A stretch of 64,000 nt of DNA. Source: Oncomelania hupensis. Taxonomy: Eukaryota > Mollusca > Gastropoda > Littorinimorpha > Pomatiopsidae. The stretch lies in assembly GCA_036898135.1 (NCBI GenBank), contig CM072514.1, positions 14,270,464 to 14,334,463 on the forward strand, written 5' to 3'. Shown in pieces: positions 34,042 to 54,830 of this stretch. The number at the start of each line of letters is the position of its first letter. Positions within the stretch are counted from its first letter, which is position 1. The position numbers and the translations under genes were made by a program. Under the pieces are notes generated by a model. That model was not told the DNA's origin and searched no databases. It saw only the letters and a list, made by a program, of their open reading frames with translations.

Positions 34042-34231
34042 GAAGGGCCGGGTAGCTCAGTTGGTAGAGCGGCTTACTAGTAACCGAAAGGTACCTAGTT
34101 CGAATCCCGGATTGGCCAATGTGTGACCATATTATTTTCCCCTTACCATCAACTGGTTCGCTGGTGTCAGAATAATGTGACCAGTAGTCGCCTATACGCT
34201 TCGGTGTCGTGTGACTATAATCTACAGTTAC
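34042..34231 (+). mobile_element. tRNA-derived SINE family 1 with perfect 11-bp duplication
   Basis: The head GGGTAGCTCAGTTGGTAGAG is a tRNA A-box region, and AGTTCGAATCCC about 35 bp on is a B box. The tRNA fold is degraded (the T-stem 5' side reads CCTAG against CCCGG), so it is not a functional tRNA gene. An unrelated body of about 110 bp follows. TCGTATCCAGG flanks it exactly at 34031-34041 and 34232-34242. Confidence 0.85.
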
Positions 34232-34670
34232 TCGTATCCAGGCAACTTAATTAGATTATTCTATTGATTCCTAAACAATCCACTTATGATCTCGTATAGG
34301 CTGTAGCAAGAATGTAAAGAAAATTAATATCTCATTTCTGATTATTGTTTGTTTACTAGTGTTGTATTCATTATAGTTAAATGTGATTGTGGGTAGTTAT
34401 ATAATAGTATAGATTAGGTTGTTTCTGTGTCAATACAATTGTTGTCATTGTTCCCTCTGGTGCTTTATGTGTTAGACATTTGGGGTGGTTGTTTCTCGTG
34501 TGGTGAGCCCACACTGCTGTACCCACTGTCAAGGCAGTGGATGTGACAATGTAATGCAAAGTTTCCATCCCTGTTAGCTTCAGAGTTGTGTGATCAGTCA
34601 TGTACTTGGCCAGGTGTAGTGTAAATACTCTGCTACATTGAAGAAAGAGGCAGTCACAACGTGCAGTAGG

Positions 34671-34971
34671 AACGCTTTCTGCCAAAGGGCTTTTTATGGT
34701 ATTATTATATAGCGATGTGTGAATTTTATTATGTGTTCGGGGGTTCGATAAATTACAGTACAGCCTCAGCGTCCCCTGCATGGGATGCATTTATTGTAAA
34801 GTGACCGGCTGGTGGAGTGCCTTCAGTGTTACCGTTAGGGTTGTTTCAGCAGATCTTTTATACGGAGCAGCGGTGATCCCTCTTTCAACCAAGTTATGGT
34901 TCTGATTTTGTGGTCCTGGTTGGGCTCTTTGCAGTAAGCTGGACCCTATAAACAATGAATAACTAACTAAC
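34671..34971 (+). mobile_element. Family A retroposon, copy A6, 5'-truncated
   Basis: It starts in the middle of the unit (AACGCTTTCTGCCAAAGGGC) with a further internal deletion, and keeps the 3' half and the AATAACTAACTAA tail. Confidence 0.75.
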
Positions 34972-36069
34972 ACTGCATTTAGTAATAAAACTAATAATGT
35001 AAACAGAGTTTTTTTGGGGTTTGTTTTGTCACATAATTATGCTAAAGATATAACTACTTGTACAATACTGCTGTACACAAGTTTGTGACAGTTTTGTAGC
35101 TTTTTGAAGTATAATTCACCATATGGGCTTAATCATAATCACTGGTCATATGAGGTTATCATAATTAGATATTTAGGCCTATTTATCTATAAAGTACATG
35201 CACTTACGCACATAAGCCTTTGAGTCACAGTTATTCGGTAAGTATGCGATTGAACTGTTTAAACATGTTTGGACCAGGAGCGTGTTTGATTGAAACCTAA
35301 TCTCGTGACAGGGAATACCATGACACTACCAGCTTTCTGCTAAAATGGTTTTCAGGTAATTGTCATATTTTCTGCAACTTCTTATTTATTAGAATGCTTT
35401 TATAATGATATATGATACTGTATAATTTGCATGAGAGTTTTTTTTAAAAGTAGTTTTTGGCATTTTATCATAAGACGAAGAGTAAGAAGATTGTGGCTTT
35501 TGCGTAACTTGCCTGTTACATTATCTTGACATGGGAGACGATCACACAGTTGATGTAAAACACGGGTAGTTGTCTCGCCACAAGGACCGGGAATGGAGTT
35601 TAAGGAGAGCGTCTGGGATTGTGAACCTCATTAGAGTTAATCTTGCGGTCAATGAGGGACGATAAGAAAGATCTATCTCCACGTCTCTGCTGCCAGTGGT
35701 TGCAGTTTATGCCGTAGATGTGGATGGCCCTGATCACATCACACTGGACCGAAACGTGTTAGCATCGCTCATGATACAAGAGTAAGATGAATAGAATAGA
35801 AAAACGAATGGATCAGTCAGTAATATTTCAACAAAAAAGAGTAATTGTATGTACGGGTTTTCAGCCTGATTAGTGATTAGGATAAAAGCTATATAGCATG
35901 GATCCACGACGATGATGATGATGATGGTGCGCTATTTCAATTATTTATTGTTGTAAACTTTATTTTTACAGTCCATGGAAATAGTAGACGTTTACGGCAT
36001 ATATACTTAAATATTTGTCATGATCATCTGCAGTTGGTATAATAATTGCACTATATTGTAGGCTATAGC
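34972..36069. other. Intergenic, nothing recognised
   Basis: No gene is seen. At 35729-35762 the text CTGATCACATCACACTGGAC followed by CGAAACGTGTT resembles a mutated hammerhead core. A GAT run is at 35910-35930. Confidence 0.4.
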
Positions 36070-36082
36070 TTCTCTGTTGAAT

Positions 36083-36788
36083 TGAATAACCCCTTGGGGT
36101 CATGAGTAATCTTGCCACTGTAGATTGTTCAAACCTATAAAGGGAAAAGTGAAAGCCCCAGTTGAAAACCTGTCTTTCCTTTGTAGGCAAGACAGATTCA
36201 CTGCGGCAACAGTACCCCCGTTGGAGTGCCGGGGGTTTTCAGTATAAATAGTATCCCCACTTTATGGAAATTTAGTGCTTTAAATTCCCACTGTCGCTGT
36301 CTTCCTCATTTACTCTTTCCCATTCCTGCTCTGTCCTATCACTCTGCTATACTATCTTCTTCTTCGCTAGATCAATGACCTACCTTTTTTCTTGAAAACT
36401 CTTCCTGGACAAGACTCCTTGTTTGTGTATGAGGTCTGTTGGATCAGCTTGGGAGTGTTGGACGCTTTCTGCCGGGTGGTCACTAGGGCTTCCTATGATT
36501 GTATTATTTAGCAATATAGGCATTTTATATGTATGTGTTTTGTTAATAATTTGTAATGATGTTTGTATTCTATTTTGTTTTTGTAACCGGGGGTTCGAGT
36601 AGTTGGGGTAAAGCCTCAGCCGTCCCCTGCGTGGGATGTCTTTATTGTAAAGTGACTGGCCGGTGGAGGGCGTTCAATTTTCCCACTAGGGTTGTTTCGG
36701 CAGATCTTTTATGCGGATCGGGGGTTGTCCGGTCCTGATTTGGCTCGGGGGAGTCCGCTGGACCTAAAGCAACCATCAATCAATCAAA
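36083..36788 (+). mobile_element. Family A retroposon, copy A7 with 5' extension
   Basis: Same 706-bp organisation as A5, including the 5' extension with CCTATAAAGGG, but a different tail (AACCATCAATCAATCAA). It is bounded by TTCTCTGTTGAAT at 36070-36082 and 36789-36801, a perfect 13-bp target-site duplication. The flanks differ from those of A5, so the shared extension was carried by the element and is not due to segmental duplication. Confidence 0.88.
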
Positions 36789-37029
36789 TTCTCTGTTGAA
36801 TCGTTTCCAACTGAACTTATGTAGATCTATCTACATCTAGTCACGTGAAGAATGTGTGTGCATCTTTATAAATATGTTTAGCAACACGAGTTCGTCTGGT
36901 TTATTTTCATAATTATAGTAGTAGTAGTAGTAGTAGTGTAGGGACTATGTGATCATTAAGCCTCATGGCTTATTTAAATGTCCCATCTTTAGCACATATA
37001 TTTCAGGTCTGATATAAGCCGGCTCAAGA

Positions 37030-39215
37030 CGCTCAACTATCAAAATCATATTTTATAGATTTTAAAATCTCTTGTTCATCAATAAGATTTTTGAAACTGT
37101 TTAAAGTTTTTGCCTGTTTAATATTTTGTGGAAGTTTGTTCCATAGAGGTGCAACTCTATTACTAAAAGTATGTTTTCGAAGATTAGTACGGCTATGCTT
37201 AATAAATAATTTGTTAACAGAGTTTCTTGTTATATCAAATTTGTTTAGTTCAAAAAATTTGTTAGTATCTAATTCATCAATATTATTTAAAATTTTATAA
37301 GCTTGTATTAGGTCTCCTCTCACTCTTCTGGCTTTTAGGCTTGGCAGACATAATGATTCCAGTCTGTCTCTGTAAGAAATATCTTTCAGTCCTGGAACCA
37401 TTTTAGTTGCTCGCCTTTGTACACGCTCAATAGCAGCGGACTGTCTCTTTAATAAAGGGTACCAAATAATATTGCCATATTCTAGAAGAGGTCTAACCAA
37501 GGACTTGTAAAGTTGTACAAATGATGATTTATCTAGATACAAAAAACATCGCCGTATAATTCCGAGAGTTTTATTTGCCTTATTAATTACTTCACTAACG
37601 TGACAATCAAAAGTTAACATAGAGTCAAATGTTATTCCTAAATCTTTTTCGCTATCACATTTAGTAACTAATACCTGTACATTGTTCACAGTCATGTAAT
37701 AATCATTTTGGGGGTTGTTTTTGCCTATGTGAAGGACCTTACATTTGGTAGTATTAAAATATAGTTGCCAGGTTTCTGTCCATTTCTGTAGTTCATTTAT
37801 ATCATTTTGTATAATTTGACTATCTTTTGGAGAACAATATAATTTTGTATCGTCTGCAAATATTTTACATGAACTTTGCACAGAATCTGGCAAGTCATTA
37901 ATAAAAAGTATAAACAGTATTGGTCCCAGAATGCTACCTTGGGGAATACCGCTGAAAACTTGTTTTTTTTTTATAGAATATTCATTACCAACTCTAACTC
38001 TTTGTGTCCGATCTGTCAAAAAATTTCTTATCCACTGTATGATATTGCCCGATATACCATATTCTTCAATTTTTAGGAGTAATCTTTCGTGGGGGACAGA
38101 GTCAAACGCTTTCTGAAAGTCTAAATAAAGTATATCAATAGAATCTTTGTTATCTAACATTAGTGTAAAGTCTTCCATAACTTCCAAAAGTTGAGTAATA
38201 CATGATCTATGTTTTCGAAAACCATGCTGGCAGTCAGGAAATAATTTATTGCTACCCATATAATTTACTATAACATCACGTAATATTCCCTCCAGTACCT
38301 TGCAAATTACACATGTAAGACTAACAGGGCGATAATTACTAGGTTCGCTTCTTGTGCCTTTTTTAAAAATAGCTATTACATTTGCTTCTTTCCAGTCATC
38401 TGGGACAATGCCTTCGCCAATAGATTTATTAAATAATTTACACAATGGAATAGAAAGTTCTTTATGCAACTCCATAAGTACTCTAGATGGTATACCATCA
38501 GGTCCCTGGGCCTTATTAGGATCTAATTTTTTTAATTTGTCTTCAACCAACTTAGGTGTTATGTCAACCTCCGTAATATTTATACCATTGCTTCTACCTG
38601 ATTTAGTAACAGACGGCATAGTATCTAGCTTCTCTCTTGTAAATACACTTGCAAAAAAATTATTCAATGTATCAGCTTTATCTTTATCTGTTACAGCGGT
38701 GTCACCACTACTAGTTGTTAATGGGCTAATACTACATTTTGACTGTAGTTTACTGTTAACATATTTCCAGAAGCTCTTAGCATTTGTTTTGCTACTTTTA
38801 CATACTTTTTTTTCATATTCTCGTTTGGCATTTTTGATAACTTTGTTGCAGTAGTTTCTTCCCACTATATATCGCTGGTAATCCATTCCCTCTTTAGTTG
38901 CTAAGTATCGTTTGTATAGCATATGCTTTTTTTTTTATACTTTTTAATGTTTTACTGTTCATCCATATAGGCTTGTTTTGATTTTGTTTTATTCTTACTT
39001 TAGGAATATGTGACTCCATGCATTTTAAAATTTTAAATTTAATTTCTTTTCAGCAATCATTTACACTTTTATTATCTAATACAGTCCAGTCTGTCCTAAT
39101 TATCTCCTCCCTCATTAAGTCATAACGTCCTCTTTTTAAATTAAATTTGGTATCATTACCAGTTCTGTCCTTATTGTGTTTGCTTCTATCTATATACATT
39201 ATATTAGCCAAGAAA
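37030..39215 (-). mobile_element. CR1/Jockey-group LINE, 5'-truncated, nearly intact reverse transcriptase
   Basis: The minus-strand element begins inside the linker between endonuclease and reverse transcriptase (FLANIMYIDRSKHNKDRTG near 39200) and runs to the ORF stop at 37033. Two lesions separate the upstream part: an in-frame TGA at 39048 and a one-base frameshift in an A-run near 38930. The endonuclease is absent. About 60 bp of RTE LINE (39236-39300) lie next to its 5' side. Confidence 0.8.
37033..38922 (-). pseudogene. CR1/Jockey-type reverse transcriptase (629 residues, N-terminus missing)
   Basis: It contains the reverse-transcriptase block with NKAQGPDGIPSRVL, SNYRPVSLT, YLDFQKAFDSVPH, GIPQGSILGPILFILFINDL and the catalytic FADD (IFADDTKLYCS). 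The thumb/C-terminal region follows (LVRPLLEYGNIIWYP, RVQRRATKMVPG, RVAPLWNKLPQNIKQ). The N-terminal APE endonuclease expected in this group is missing because of 5' truncation. The Met at 38922 is only the first after a frameshift, not a true start. Catalytic residues look intact, but the element lacks its full ORF2 and any ORF1. Confidence 0.85.
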
Positions 39216-39235
39216 TAGTAATTGAGCTCGTCCTT

Positions 39236-39300
39236 CTCCTTGATGAAATCCGACAAGCCATTGGACAACACGATGACATGGTCACAGTGGTGAAGACAGT
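39236..39300 (+). mobile_element. RTE LINE fragment
   Basis: About 60 bp (GATGAAATCCGACAAGCCAT to CACAGTGGTGAAGACAG) match the C-terminal coding part of the RTE LINE in plus orientation, with a 12-bp internal deletion. Confidence 0.65.
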
Positions 39301-39935
39301 CTTTCTTGTGCTCTGTTGTGTTGCTATTGATGACGTCTTTAGTTGATAACGTGTTATCTTTCGGAAGGTATTGCTATGATATGCTGCTATCTACAAGGCC
39401 AGTCTGCATTTCCTCGCTAGTATCTTGGTGGTTTGAAGAACATTAAAATGTGATAGTGTTACTATTAGGGGTTGTCCATTTGATTAGCTGTCTTGGGCAT
39501 CTCAGGGCGAGTGTGATGGGTTTGTATTAATGTAGTCGTATCGTAGGCCTGCATGGCCAGGACACGGATGTTGCGATCAATGGATGGATGTGTTTCGTGA
39601 TCTTTCCAATCCACGTACGCTATACAATACAATACAATACAACACCACACCACACCACAGCACATCTTTATTACCTGAAAAGGAATGATACCAAGCGTAG
39701 AATCAAATGAGTGGTTTATAATTACTATTAGGTGTGTATTATGATTGTTTATTTAGTATAGCAGTTATTGATTTGGTGTCGCAATTTTTGTATTGTATTA
39801 TTTACTTCATTTACTTATACTTATTTGAGTCTCTTGCGTCTTGAAGATAAGCTTACCATTCCTGATGAAGCCGACATAAAGCGGCCAAAGCTCCAAAAAA
39901 GGAAATACTGCTGTGGCCTGTATGCTGTGTGCATA
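39301..39935. other. Intergenic, nothing recognised
   Basis: No gene is seen. A CAATA/CACCA pentamer run is at 39625-39655. Text resembling a broken hammerhead core is at 39857-39885. Confidence 0.4.
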
Positions 39936-40180
<245 letters not shown>

Positions 40181-40524
40181 CCAAATACCATCACATACAT
40201 CTTGTAAAATTCACCAGGCCTCTCTCGCAATGGTTCAAATCTCACACATAATAGTACAAATACCGCATCACACACAAACACAAGCACACATACACACAAT
40301 TACATCGCAGTTGAACAAACCAAGCAGTTCCTACATATCGCATGGTATCACAGATATTGCACTGGGTTCGCGTGAGCTTCCAATATAAGAACAGATAACA
40401 AATGATCACAGTACATGGCATTAAACATTGACCATATGTGAGGCATTAAGACGCAAAAAGTGTATAAGACATAATTTTAAAAAAATAATAATAAGTTCAT
40501 GACACACACGTGTGGGTGCGCGTC

Positions 40525-40590
40525 GTATTGAGCAGCTCTTGAGCAGGAAAAGCGTTATGTAAGAAAGAGTCAATAAAAAAATAAAATTAA
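40525..40590 (+). mobile_element. SINE family 2, 3'-end fragment
   Basis: GAGCAGCTCTTGAGCAGGAA and AAGCGTTATGTAAGAAAGAG match the LINE-like 3' end of SINE family 2, followed by an A-rich tail. Confidence 0.6.
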
Positions 40591-41332
40591 TTAAAATATT
40601 AAGTTGCTCATATGTAGCCTCCCAGATACTCATGAATTTCCCATTAGTGGAAGAAACAATGCTGACTGTAGTGGCTTTATTTGTGATTATATTTAGATTC
40701 ATCGATTATTTTCCACATATTTTGCAGAACAATTGATATTTTAAAAGAAAAACACAATTTTAAATGTAGTGAAGATGAAAACATAAATATAAAACAACAA
40801 ACACCAGTGTTAAAAGCGAAAATCGTTGGATTTATGCCCAAAATGTTCAAACAAAACCATAGGCTGATACAGACAGACATTTGCGTGTTACTTAAAGGAG
40901 GCCAAAGAGCTTATTACGGAAAGAGAGGGAACTTCCATTATGTCCTATACAAAAATGCGAGACGCTCTCACGGATTATTTCCCTTTGCTCGGGCTGGCTA
41001 TATTTCACCATCTGCTATATGAATGATCTGTGCGTGGTAACTAATTGAGCCTATGCCATTGCAAAAGAACATTTTTATGGCAACGTTTGCAAAAACCAAA
41101 CTTTTAACCATCATTATTATTAACATTCCGCTACTGCTGTCTTTTTTGTTTGTTTTTGTTTATGTTTACTTATTGACATTTATTAGGTGCTTTTATGCTG
41201 CTTATGTGTGTATGTCATAGGTTCGTTTTCTGCCCTGGAATTTATTATTTTTTCATCAACGACATATATTTTAAAATTAAAATATGCATGACAGACTGTT
41301 TCATTTATCCGAAACTGTAAATCCGTAATCGT

Positions 41333-41423
<91 letters not shown>

Positions 41424-43261
41424 CTGTCATTCAATCAATTAATCACAATAAAGCACAATAACAAAATGTTTCACTAATAGTGTGAATTTAATTTATATCA
41501 GGTGTCCCCCTACTCCCCAACCCTCTCACCTCCCACATCACTGGCTTAATAACATCAGTCACTTCATGGAAAATAATTAATTAATCAGACAAAACAATCA
41601 GAACCTACTGGCTAGACTACAACATTCCACGCAATATAGATCTAATGCGCAGAAATTCACAGATCAGAACAAGGACTGAGTTTCTACATTACATTTTTTT
41701 TCCCGTTTACTCTCAAACGAAAAGGGATTACAACAAATCAAGGACCATTTTTGTGCCTAGGTAAGGGGTTATCTTGCACAGTATTTGATCACGAGGAGAA
41801 AACAGACTTAGTCTAATTTAACTTGTTAACATAAGCAGTTTGACGAAGCCAAACTGCCAATCTGACATCTACTTTTGAAATATAAGCATAAATATAGTCA
41901 AACAACCTAGCAATAACGTAAACAGTGAGCGACCTTTTGTGACGTTGAAACACGAATGGTAGTATGTCTGAAACGCGCACGATAGATCTAATCGTTTCGT
42001 TTTGCAAAGTATTCAATAATGGAGTTTATTTACCTTTGATTTGAGTTTGCATTGTTGTTAGGAGAGGCTTTGTATAACGTTGATAATTTTAGTTAGTCGA
42101 TATTATTGGAGAATTTTCTAGATGTATTTACTATCGATGGAAACTTCCCGATAAATATCGAAGTATTCCCGGAAGGAGAAGAAATATGTATGACGTAAGT
42201 CAGTGATGACGATCTTTTATTTGATTGGTGGTAGTGCGTCATTTCTACTGTGTTCGAAATTGTTCGGGACGAGAGAGAGGTTATAAAATTATGTGCCGCG
42301 CTGTTTTGAGGTGTGAAAGTTGTTGATAGCAAAGAAAGTACAAGTCGGAAAGTAAAAGTTGAAAGTGGAAAGCGATTGTATGCAGTTGTTGATGTGTGCT
42401 GAATAAAAGTGGAAAACTTCATACGTCGACATTGTGACTTGTATGCTGATTGAGCGGGTTGCTTGAATAAACGAATCTGAGCTACACTCATCAGTACTTC
42501 AGCATTGGGGCTGAATCCACTACTGATAGAAAACACCAACATCAAACAGAGTGTAACACCTGTTGAACGTAAACTGTCAGCAAGCAAACTGTTTTGGATT
42601 TAGCACATAGGTATAACATGAATCATTCAAGCCGCTCTCCGATTGTTTTAACACTAACAACACTGCAACAGTCTTAGTTTAGGCCTACATAAACACAAAA
42701 AATGAAGTTTTTCAATTGCAATTTACCTTTCTTTGTCTCTTAGAAATTTGAAAAAGGACTTGCCAACACAACTTTTCTTGTATCGGGCATTATGGCAATT
42801 GATAGCTGTGCAAAAGTCACCGCCCTGTTTCACTCGGTCGCCTTTTGACTTTCTGCCACGAGCCATTTTCAGCATGTCGACAAGGGAGCATAACTCTTAC
42901 ATTTCGTCTCGCGGTTCTGTACCAAGTTCTCCCTCTTTCTATCATAAGCTCTTTGAGGAGGCCTATCAACGATCATTGTTTAGTTTTCCTTTACAATGGA
43001 TTACCTTTGGAAATTGTGTTGTTGTTACATTAAAAGGTGAAGGGTAGTCCTTGCTCAAACAGACCTGTGACCTTTGAATAATTTAGGCATCTCTTCTTTG
43101 GTATGTAAACCTGCTATACACATTTTAGCTGCCGTGTTATATTTAGAATCAATCTTGATGCTGTGAACAGGCATATAATCTAATGTATCCACTGATAGTA
43201 AAACCCTTCTTATGAAAGAGATTCTTGTGTTTGCGCGTGCGCTCGTGTGTGTGTGGCTAGG
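40591..43261. other. Intergenic stretch; GA microsatellite and LTR-like segment
   Basis: (GA)n is at 41332-41420. Between 42060 and 42560 a TATA-like GTTATAAAATTATG (near 42279) is followed about 190 bp later by GAATAAACGAATC (near 42465), the spacing seen in LTR promoters and poly(A) sites. Clear TG...CA ends and a duplication were not found. An open frame at 42733-43047 matches no family. Confidence 0.35.
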
Positions 43262-43483
43262 TAGAAACGCCGTTATTCTGACATACACTTGAACCTCTAC
43301 GTACTTTCTTTGGACGGACCCCGTTATTTTGACGTCAAAACAGTGTTCCGTTAGGGTTATGGCGGTGTTAGGGTTAGGTTAAGGGTTAGGGTTAGGGATA
43401 GCTTTAAAAAAATGGACAAATTTGTAAAAATGTCAAAGTAATGTATGTATAGTTTCATGAAAGTCATCACAACGGCGTTTCTA
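43262..43483 (+). mobile_element. TTAGGG-containing MITE, copy 2, 13-bp inverted repeats
   Basis: Perfect terminal inverted repeats TAGAAACGCCGTT (43262-43274) and AACGGCGTTTCTA (43471-43483) bound a 222-bp element. Inside are CCCCGTTATTTTGACGTCAA and several GGGTTAGGGTTAGG telomere-like motifs (43380-43410). Confidence 0.8.
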
Positions 43484-43542
43484 CACAGTGTAGGTGTGTT
43501 TGTTTGTGGGTGTGTGTGGGTGCGTGTGTGTGTGTTTACACA

Positions 43543-43744
43543 GTGTTATCTGGAAAAATCAGTGAACATTTACATAACTTGTATTGACATGCCTACTTGT
43601 TTTGACGTCAGAACAATGATCCGTTAGTGTTAGGGCTGGGTTAGGGTTAGGGTTCGAACACTTCAAAGTACTTAAAAATGGGGACGAAATATAACCCATT
43701 GTCAGCACAACGTAGGTGGCGTTTCGGGAAAGTCATGATAATAC
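43543..43744 (+). mobile_element. TTAGGG-containing MITE, copy 3
   Basis: Lies 60 bp right of copy 2 in the same orientation, and is closer to copy 1 (22106-22316) in sequence: TTTTGACGTCAGAACAATGA, GGGTTAGGGTTAGGGTTC, AAGTACTTAAAAATGGGGAC. The terminal repeats are short. Confidence 0.65.
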
Positions 43745-44111
43745 TCGGCTGTGTGTGTGTGTGGAGGGGGTTGGGGGGGGGGCTTAATCTTATTTATTTC
43801 CGTGGGGAAACACTCACGGTGAATTAGAAAAGGTTGAAAACGCTGACATCTGTGTAGTGTTGGGGCCATGTATGTGAAATTTCAGGGAGTAAGATGTACG
43901 ATTGATTTCCGTTGTTTGAAACATATTGCTACCTCACAAACCACGCTATGACGCTTTAGTAAGGTTCAATGTCATACATACATAAGCAATAATCTAATCC
44001 AACTTCTGCTTTTATAGTACACAACTCCATGCCATGTAGACATGCTCAAGGCAGCATTTTACGAATGATTCCTATGTAGACTATATCCATTCACAGATAA
44101 ATAGAGATCAA
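43745..44111. other. 5' flank of the IL-17 receptor-like gene
   Basis: Presumed promoter and 5' UTR region. A weak TATA-like GATAAATAG is at 44095-44103, too close to the ATG to be convincing. No other regulatory site is evident. Confidence 0.3.
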
Positions 44112-52627
<8,516 letters not shown>

Positions 52628-53573
52628 ATGTTAGACAAACATATATGACCTATTTCAACTCGCCCTGTGGCGGCTGTGCTGTCACTCAAAAGGCAACCCC
52701 AATTTCCACCCCACCTGGGTGACAACATTTTATCCCAAATAATTATGTTTAGTGAAAAGGGTGGTGGTGGTGGGGGTGGGGGGGTCCTTAGGCCGAAGTT
52801 TTTAATATAGTGCACCAATTTTATGATCCAAAAACTTCTTCTTCTCTCTTGAATTAAAAAAATTGTTGGTAATTCGCGAGAGACCACAATTGTGAACACT
52901 TACTAAAACTGTTTATATTAACCGTCAATTCATACTTTTTTATTTCCTTTTCTAACCGAGTTGTTACCTCATGGAGTAACTTGCCTGTAGAGACTGCGGG
53001 TACTGCATCCCCCAATGTGTTGACAAGATATATATAAATATTGCATCCACTTCACAAATTTAGACTTTGAAGTAGATAGAGGATATTGAAGTAGATAGAG
53101 GATATTTTCTGTAGTCCTCCCGGGCTATTCCTCGCCGCTTCTTTCAACGCTTTCGTGTGCGGGTCACTTAGTGCAATTTTGATGAAACGTGACCTCTAAT
53201 CGTCTTATTCTTTAAACTTATCTATACATTTTTGAGTTGCTATGCCTGCAGACGGTTCTTGAAAGAGATAATATTCACAGCTAATTTTATGCTCACTTAC
53301 AGTTCGCCGCTACCCTATTTGCACATGATTACCTAATTCTAATATTTGTTCGACTATGGTTAAACACTAACTTACCCTGCTGAGTTCTAGTCTAGTTGCT
53401 GTTAATCTGAAATAAATCTTTAAAATTGACTTCATCTATTCCATTTAAAATGTTAAACATATGTGTTAGATTTCCTCAAAGTCTTGTCCATGCTAAGAGA
53501 TGATTATTTGTTTGTTAGGCATTCATATAGTTTTGTGGTGTCTAATATTTGCAAAAAACTGAATCTAAACAAG
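52628..53573 (+). other. 3' UTR and downstream flank of the IL-17R-like gene
   Basis: No coding potential. AATAAA at 53411-53416, about 785 bases after the stop, is the best poly(A) candidate. A G-rich tract is at 52765-52790. Confidence 0.4.
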
Positions 53574-54098
53574 CAACACAGACCAATGGCATCAACATGA
53601 ACATCAAATTCCAAGGCCAATTCCTCAACATGGTGCATTGCTTCAACTATTTAGGAGCCATCGTATCAGACAATGGGTCTCGACAGTAAGTCATCTCTCA
53701 CATAAGATCTACAACAAAGAATACAAAGCATGGAGATGAGGTGCTACAGAAGACTTTTGGGCATTTCCTATACCCAGCACACCACCAATGACGAAGTTCG
53801 ACAGACCATCACAAAAGTCATTGGACTACATGAAGACATGGTGAAAAAACGGAAACTCCAATGGTATGGCCAAGTCACCAGAGGATCAGGCCTGGCAAAG
53901 ACCATCCTGCAAGGCATGGTGCAAGGAGGCAGAAGAAGAAGACAGAAAAAGAGGTGGGAGAACAACATTTGAGAATAAACTGGCTTGACACTGAGCGAAG
54001 CCATGCGAGTTGCTGAGGACAAAGAAGATGGAGTACCCTGGTTAAACGATCATCTGCGGTACCCCAACGACTTTCGAGTTATGGGATAGAATATGATA
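53574..54098 (+). mobile_element. RTE LINE fragment, internally deleted, copy 4
   Basis: Plus-strand coding text of the RTE C-terminus (from CAATGGCATCAACATGAACA) is followed by a deletion after GGGTCTCGACAG. It then continues from the RIQSMEMRCYRRLL-equivalent to the end. The (GGATA)n tail is degraded to GATAGAATATGATAGATAG. Confidence 0.8.
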
Positions 54099-54313
54099 GA
54101 TAGATAAGATCTAAACTTCGTGTCCGACTCACCTCGCTTAAAATGCCTATGCAGGTGTGAAACACACGGAGTGATATTGGTGGGGACTCCATGCAATCAG
54201 CGTGTTTTGGAGGGCTGTAACATAGGAAACTCAGCGAGGCGACATTGGTTTTAAAAAGAGACGGTATGTCTTTGTAAGTTGCATACAGGCTTACGTGAGA
54301 ACTTTAATCTCAG

Positions 54314-54594
54314 TAACGTAGACCGATAGACTGTTGTATGATGATACTACCTCTATAAAATATTATATAACGTGGACTGATACGACTGTTGTATGATAAA
54401 ACTATCTCTACAAAATATTATATAATGTGGACTGATAAACTGTTGTATGATAAAACTATCTCTACAAAATATTATATAATGTGGACTGATAAACTGTTGT
54501 ATGATAAAACTATCTCTATAAAATATTATATAACGTGGACTGATAGACTGTTGTTTGATGATACTAACTCTATACAATATTATATTATGTGGTG
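54314..54594. repeat. 54-bp tandem repeat, five units
   Basis: Units of ACTGATAAACTGTTGTATGA and AAAACTATCTCTACAAAATA, then TTATATAATGTGG. It is open in frame on both strands because 54 is divisible by three. Confidence 0.85.
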
Positions 54595-54639
54595 TACCAG
54601 TTTGAAAAATGGCTGTGGGCTCCCTTTAATGCAGTGTCA

Positions 54640-54830
54640 CAACAATTATTTTTATTTTATTTCATCGTTCTTGCATAGCGCCTTTCCAGCTCCAGAGTTG
54701 CTCAAGGCACATGATTTCACTCAAGCCGCCAAAAGCATAAACTTGCAGCTTTTTTGGCCGCATAGTCTGACGCTCAGACAACTTAGCATCGTCCTAGACC
54801 TCGGTTTATATTGTAGTTCAGAGGAGTAGA
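54640..54830 (-). mobile_element. SINE family 2, truncated and deleted copy
   Basis: The complement of the 3' end (TAGCGCCTTTCCAGCTCCAG) and part of the body (CCTAGACCTCGGTTTATATT) are joined without the middle; the head is absent. Confidence 0.7.

Noticed and set aside
34042..34115. Functional tRNA gene
   Set aside because: The A and B boxes are good, but the T-stem does not pair and the body continues for 110 bp up to a target duplication; it is a SINE head.
35729..35762. Second hammerhead ribozyme (CTGATCA...CGAAACGTG)
   Set aside because: The core CTGATGA is mutated and helix II does not form properly; at most a decayed relative.
39857..39890. Hammerhead-like CTGATGA...CCAAAG
   Set aside because: Helix II is short and GAAA is replaced by CAAA, which should abolish activity.
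42733..43047. 104-residue ORF preceded by a pyrimidine-rich AG
   Set aside because: No recognisable domain, no donor site fitting neighbours, and composition typical of chance.
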